Shown: piece after piece, positions 61,063-64,000 of the stretch | Layout of the letters: every line of letters begins with the position of its first letter | Position numbering within the stretch: position 1 is the stretch's first letter | Source of the DNA: Paenibacillus sp. FSL R5-0490 | GTDB lineage: Bacteria > Bacillota > Bacilli > Bacillales > Cytobacillaceae | Length of the DNA stretch: 64,000 bases | NCBI RefSeq assembly: GCF_001956215.1 | Contig: NZ_MRTQ01000001.1 | Location: 1 to 64,000, forward strand | Reading direction: 5' to 3' | Program-made: the position numbers and the translations under genes | Notes under the pieces: model-generated | Databases searched by the model: none | What the model saw: only the letters and a program-made list of their open reading frames with translations | Told to the model about the DNA's origin: nothing

Positions 61063-62739
61063 GTGTCAAAAAAAGATTTAGATGGGAAGCTTTTTGCCGA
61101 AATGGTCATACAAGGAGCGAACCATTTATCTGCTAATGCAAAATTAGTGGATGCGTTAAATGTTTTCCCTGTTCCTGATGGAGACACAGGAACCAACATG
61201 AATTTGTCAATGACTTCCGGAGCAAAGGAAGTTAAAGCTAATATCCAGGAGCATATTGGAAAGGTAGGTTCTGCTCTTTCTAAAGGTTTGCTTATGGGAG
61301 CACGAGGGAACTCGGGAGTAATTCTCTCCCAGCTGTTCAGAGGCTTCTCAAAAGCGATTGAACATAAAGCTTCCATAAATGGAAAAGAGTTTGCTGATGC
61401 TCTGAATTCTGGTGTGGAGACGGCATATAAAGCTGTGATGAAGCCGGTTGAAGGAACGATCCTTACTGTTGCAAAAGATTCCGCTAAGAAAGCGGTTCAG
61501 GCTGCTAATCATGAAGATGATATTATCGTGATTATGGAGGAAGTTTTGAAAGAAGCAAGGGCTTCCCTAAACCGCACTCCAGATCTTCTTCCAGTCTTAA
61601 AAGAAGTAGGAGTTGTAGACAGCGGCGGCCAGGGCCTTGTGTTTGTATATGAAGGATTCCTTGCCGAGCTAAAGGGCGAAAAACTTCCTGATACACCGGC
61701 AGCCCTTCCAAAAATGGATGACCTGGTTAGCGCAGAACACCATAAAAATGTTCACAGTTTTATGAACACTGAGGATATTGAGTTCGGTTATTGCACTGAA
61801 TTTATGGTCAAATTCGAAGATGAAAAGCTTTCTGCTAATCCTTTTTCAGAAGACAGATTCCGCCAGGACTTAAGCCAATATGGCGACTCACTTCTGGTGA
61901 TTGCGGATGAGCAGCTTGTAAAAGTACATATCCACTCTGAACAGCCGGGAGATTGCCTGACATACGGACAGCGCTATGGCAGTTTAATCAATATGAAGAT
62001 TGAAAACATGCGCCAGCAGCACACCAACTTAGTCGAAGACGTTCCTACACCTTTGGCTGCTCAGGCTAAGCCAAAAGAAAAGCAGGAGTACGGAATTGTG
62101 ACAGTATCAATGGGCAGCGGCATCGCGGATCTTTTCCGAAGCATCGGCGCACATGCTGTCATTGAAGGCGGACAGACAATGAATCCCAGCACGGAAGATA
62201 TTGTAAAAGCCATCAAAGAAGTAAATGCAAAAAAAGTAATCATTTTGCCAAACAATAAAAATATTATTATGGCTGCACAGCAGGCTGCAGAAGTGACTGA
62301 AGAAGAAGCAGTGGTTGTTCCTTCAAAGACTGTTCCTCAGGGAATGGCGGCACTTCTTGCCTTTAATCCAAGTGCTGAGCTTACAGAAAACGAAGAAGGC
62401 ATGACAGATGCACTTCAGCATGTGAAAACTGGCCAAATCACGTTTGCTGTCCGTGATACAAGCATCGATGGCCTTGAGATCGAGAAAGATGATTTCATGG
62501 GCATTGCAGACGGCAAAATTGTTGTGAAAAACAAGAATAGAGTTCAGGCTGCCAAAGATCTTCTGGAAGGAATGATCGACGATGACTCTGAGATCCTTAC
62601 CGTCTTAAAAGGTGAAGATGCAGCAGAAGAGGAAGTAGACTCACTTATCAGCTATATTAAAGATAAATATGATGATATTGAGGTTGAGCTTCATGATGGA
62701 AAACAGCCTCTATACTCTTTTATTTTCGCAATTGAATAA
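61063..62739 (+). CDS. fakA: Fatty acid kinase FakA homologue YloV
   Basis: FakA phosphorylates fatty acids bound to FakB, which feeds phospholipid synthesis. The 558-residue product has an N-terminal DhaK-L (Dak2) nucleotide domain (NVFPVPDGDTGTNMNLSM, GARGNSGVILSQLFRGF), a middle domain and a C-terminal EDD-like domain (SMGSGIADLFRS, PNNKNIIMAAQQ). GTG at 61063 follows GAGGAGG. No fakB (degV) is next to it. B. subtilis has sdaAB-sdaAA between yloV and recG; they are absent here. Confidence 0.93.
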   Translation: MSKKDLDGKLFAEMVIQGANHLSANAKLVDALNVFPVPDGDTGTNMNLSMTSGAKEVKANIQEHIGKVGSALSKGLLMGARGNSGVILSQLFRGFSKAIEHKASINGKEFADALNSGVETAYKAVMKPVEGTILTVAKDSAKKAVQAANHEDDIIVIMEEVLKEARASLNRTPDLLPVLKEVGVVDSGGQGLVFVYEGFLAELKGEKLPDTPAALPKMDDLVSAEHHKNVHSFMNTEDIEFGYCTEFMVKFEDEKLSANPFSEDRFRQDLSQYGDSLLVIADEQLVKVHIHSEQPGDCLTYGQRYGSLINMKIENMRQQHTNLVEDVPTPLAAQAKPKEKQEYGIVTVSMGSGIADLFRSIGAHAVIEGGQTMNPSTEDIVKAIKEVNAKKVIILPNNKNIIMAAQQAAEVTEEEAVVVPSKTVPQGMAALLAFNPSAELTENEEGMTDALQHVKTGQITFAVRDTSIDGLEIEKDDFMGIADGKIVVKNKNRVQAAKDLLEGMIDDDSEILTVLKGEDAAEEEVDSLISYIKDKYDDIEVELHDGKQPLYSFIFAIE

Positions 62740-62750
62740 CCAATAAACAA

Positions 62751-62775
62751 AGCGAGGGCCCAGCCTTCGCTTTTG
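62751..62775 (+). terminator. Terminator after yloV
   Basis: AGCGAGG (62751-62757) pairs with CCTTCGCT (62764-62771) with one bulge, followed by TTTTG. The 145-base gap that follows shows no strong promoter. Confidence 0.7.
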
Positions 62776-62920
62776 TCCATTTTAAACCTTTATTAAATGC
62801 TTTGAAGCATGAGTTTTTATTTGGTTTAAGGTTACTTTCTTGCGTTTTTTAATCACAATGTGCTAGTTATAAAGCAGGCGCTTTAGAAGCCTGTATATAA
62901 AAGTAACGGAGCAGGGAGGG

Positions 62921-64000
62921 ATGGCGGACTGCCTGAAAGAAAAAATAATAGGCAGCCGTTCAATAAACGTGAATCCAAATTTAATCCAGTCTGTTACAGC
63001 TGTTAAAGGCATTGGGGAGGAATCAGCCGAATTACTGGCTGAAATGAATATTTACACTGTAAAAGACTTGCTTGAATATTTTCCATATAGATATGAAGAT
63101 TACAGGCTCAAGGACCTGGCAGAAATGAAGCATGATGAAAGAGTGACGGTTGAAGGAAAGGTTCACAGTGAACCTTCACTTGCTTATTACGGCAGGAAAC
63201 GCTCCAGGCTCACTGTTCGGGTGCTTGTAGGACGGTATCTCATCCAAGTGATTCTGTTCAATCAGCCTTATCTGAAGAACAAAATTGTATTAAACGAAAC
63301 GGTTACGGTGACTGGAAAATGGGACCAGCATCGGCAGGTGATTACAGCCAGTGAACTTAAATTAGGAAATGCCTCTGGCAATAAGGATTTTGAGCCGGTT
63401 TATGCTGTAAAAGGTAATGTCACGGTCAAGGGCATCAGGCGATTTATTAAACTGGCTTTCTCACAGTATGGAAATGACATATCAGAAACTTTGCCTGAAA
63501 AATATTTATTGCAATATAGACTATTGAATAGGCGAGATGCTGTGAGATCGCTTCATTTTCCCGCCAATGAACAGGAACTCAAGCAGGGAAGGCGGCGTTT
63601 TGTTTATGAGGAGTTTTTCTATTTTCAATTAAAAATGCAGGCACTAAGAAAGATTGAAAGAGAGCAGTCAAAAGGGGTTGCGCAGGCTTATGATCTTTCA
63701 AGGCTAATGGAGTTCATTGACTCACTGCCATTTGATTTAACCGGAGCACAAAAAAGAGTAGTTAATGAGATCATGTCTGATTTGAAATCTCCATACAGGA
63801 TGAACAGGCTATTACAGGGGGATGTTGGTTCCGGCAAAACGGCAGTGGCGGCGATTGCTCTTTTCGCCAGCAGGACAGCAGGCTTTCAGGGAGCATTAAT
63901 GGTCCCGACCGAAATTCTGGCAGAGCAGCATGCGGAATCTTTAAAGTCGATGCTCGAGCCGTTTGGGCTGAGATGTGAACTCCTGACAAGCTCTGTTAAA
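62921..64000 (+). CDS. recG: ATP-dependent DNA helicase RecG (3' end cut)
   Basis: RecG reverses stalled forks and moves branched DNA. The frame is open from 62921 to the window end, giving 360 residues. It has the wedge OB domain (MKHDERVTVEGKVHSEPSL) and helicase Walker A (RLLQGDVGSGKTAVAAIAL), then VPTEILAEQHAESL. ATG at 62921 directly abuts GGGAGGG; an in-frame GTG at 62969 gives NPNLIQSVTAVKGIG, closer to the B. subtilis start, but lacks a site. It is partial at the 3' end. Confidence 0.95.
   Translation, partial: MADCLKEKIIGSRSINVNPNLIQSVTAVKGIGEESAELLAEMNIYTVKDLLEYFPYRYEDYRLKDLAEMKHDERVTVEGKVHSEPSLAYYGRKRSRLTVRVLVGRYLIQVILFNQPYLKNKIVLNETVTVTGKWDQHRQVITASELKLGNASGNKDFEPVYAVKGNVTVKGIRRFIKLAFSQYGNDISETLPEKYLLQYRLLNRRDAVRSLHFPANEQELKQGRRRFVYEEFFYFQLKMQALRKIEREQSKGVAQAYDLSRLMEFIDSLPFDLTGAQKRVVNEIMSDLKSPYRMNRLLQGDVGSGKTAVAAIALFASRTAGFQGALMVPTEILAEQHAESLKSMLEPFGLRCELLTSSVK

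Noticed and set aside
60696-61376. 226-codon open frame on the minus strand
   Set aside because: It lies wholly across the coding parts of yloU and yloV, has no ribosome site and no recognisable family; it is a shadow.

Overview
The window is a stretch of core chromosome from a spore-forming, meso-diaminopimelate-type member of the Bacillaceae. The gene order closely follows the Bacillus subtilis spoVD-murE to recG interval. Intact sporulation genes (spoVE, spoIIGA, sigE, sigG, spoVM), a tRNA-Ile T-box, PyrR attenuators and two repeat families that I recognise from Bacillus-type genomes suggest Bacillus, Cytobacillus or a relative; the species cannot be fixed from sequence alone. No phage, insertion sequence, CRISPR array, tRNA or rRNA gene was seen.

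Layout. 1-13600: division and cell wall (dcw) cluster: murE, a lone Mur-ligase N-domain fragment, mraY, murD, spoVE, murG, murB, divIB, ylxW, ylxX, sbp, ftsA, ftsZ. 13669-14898: an hmp flavohaemoglobin gene on the minus strand with an Fnr-like box. 15345-18359: spoIIGA, sigE, sigG, ylmC. 18429-22418: ylmDE, sepF, ylmG, ylmH, divIVA. 22415-27521: T-box-controlled ileS, ylyA, lspA, ylyB. 27518-39398: the complete pyrimidine operon pyrR-P-B-C-AA-AB-K-D-F-E, with three PyrR-type attenuators. 39406-41121: rqcH on the minus strand. 41215-41710: tandem structured repeats. 41931-62739: yloB, yicC, remA, gmk, rpoZ, coaBC, priA, def, fmt, rsmB, rlmN, prpC, prkC, rsgA, rpe, thiN, spoVM, rpmB (minus), yloU, yloV. 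62921 to the end: recG, cut by the window.

How it works together. The first third makes lipid II, assembles the FtsZ ring and provides the early sporulation sigma factors, so growth, septation and sporulation are linked. A sigma-H-like promoter before ftsA and a Spo0A-dependent-looking promoter before spoIIGA fit this. The pyr operon makes UMP from bicarbonate and glutamine and is tuned by UMP-bound PyrR at three leaders. The last third covers protein maturation (def, fmt), ribosome biogenesis (rsmB, rlmN, rsgA, rpmB), PASTA kinase/phosphatase signalling, replication restart (priA, recG) and coenzyme A synthesis.

No wholly new multi-gene system was found. The items most worth a second look are non-coding: a structured yloU leader with mutually exclusive pairings, two families of folded repeats whose copies show compensatory changes, an inverted repeat in the ftsZ leader, and the MurF-like fragment between murE and mraY.
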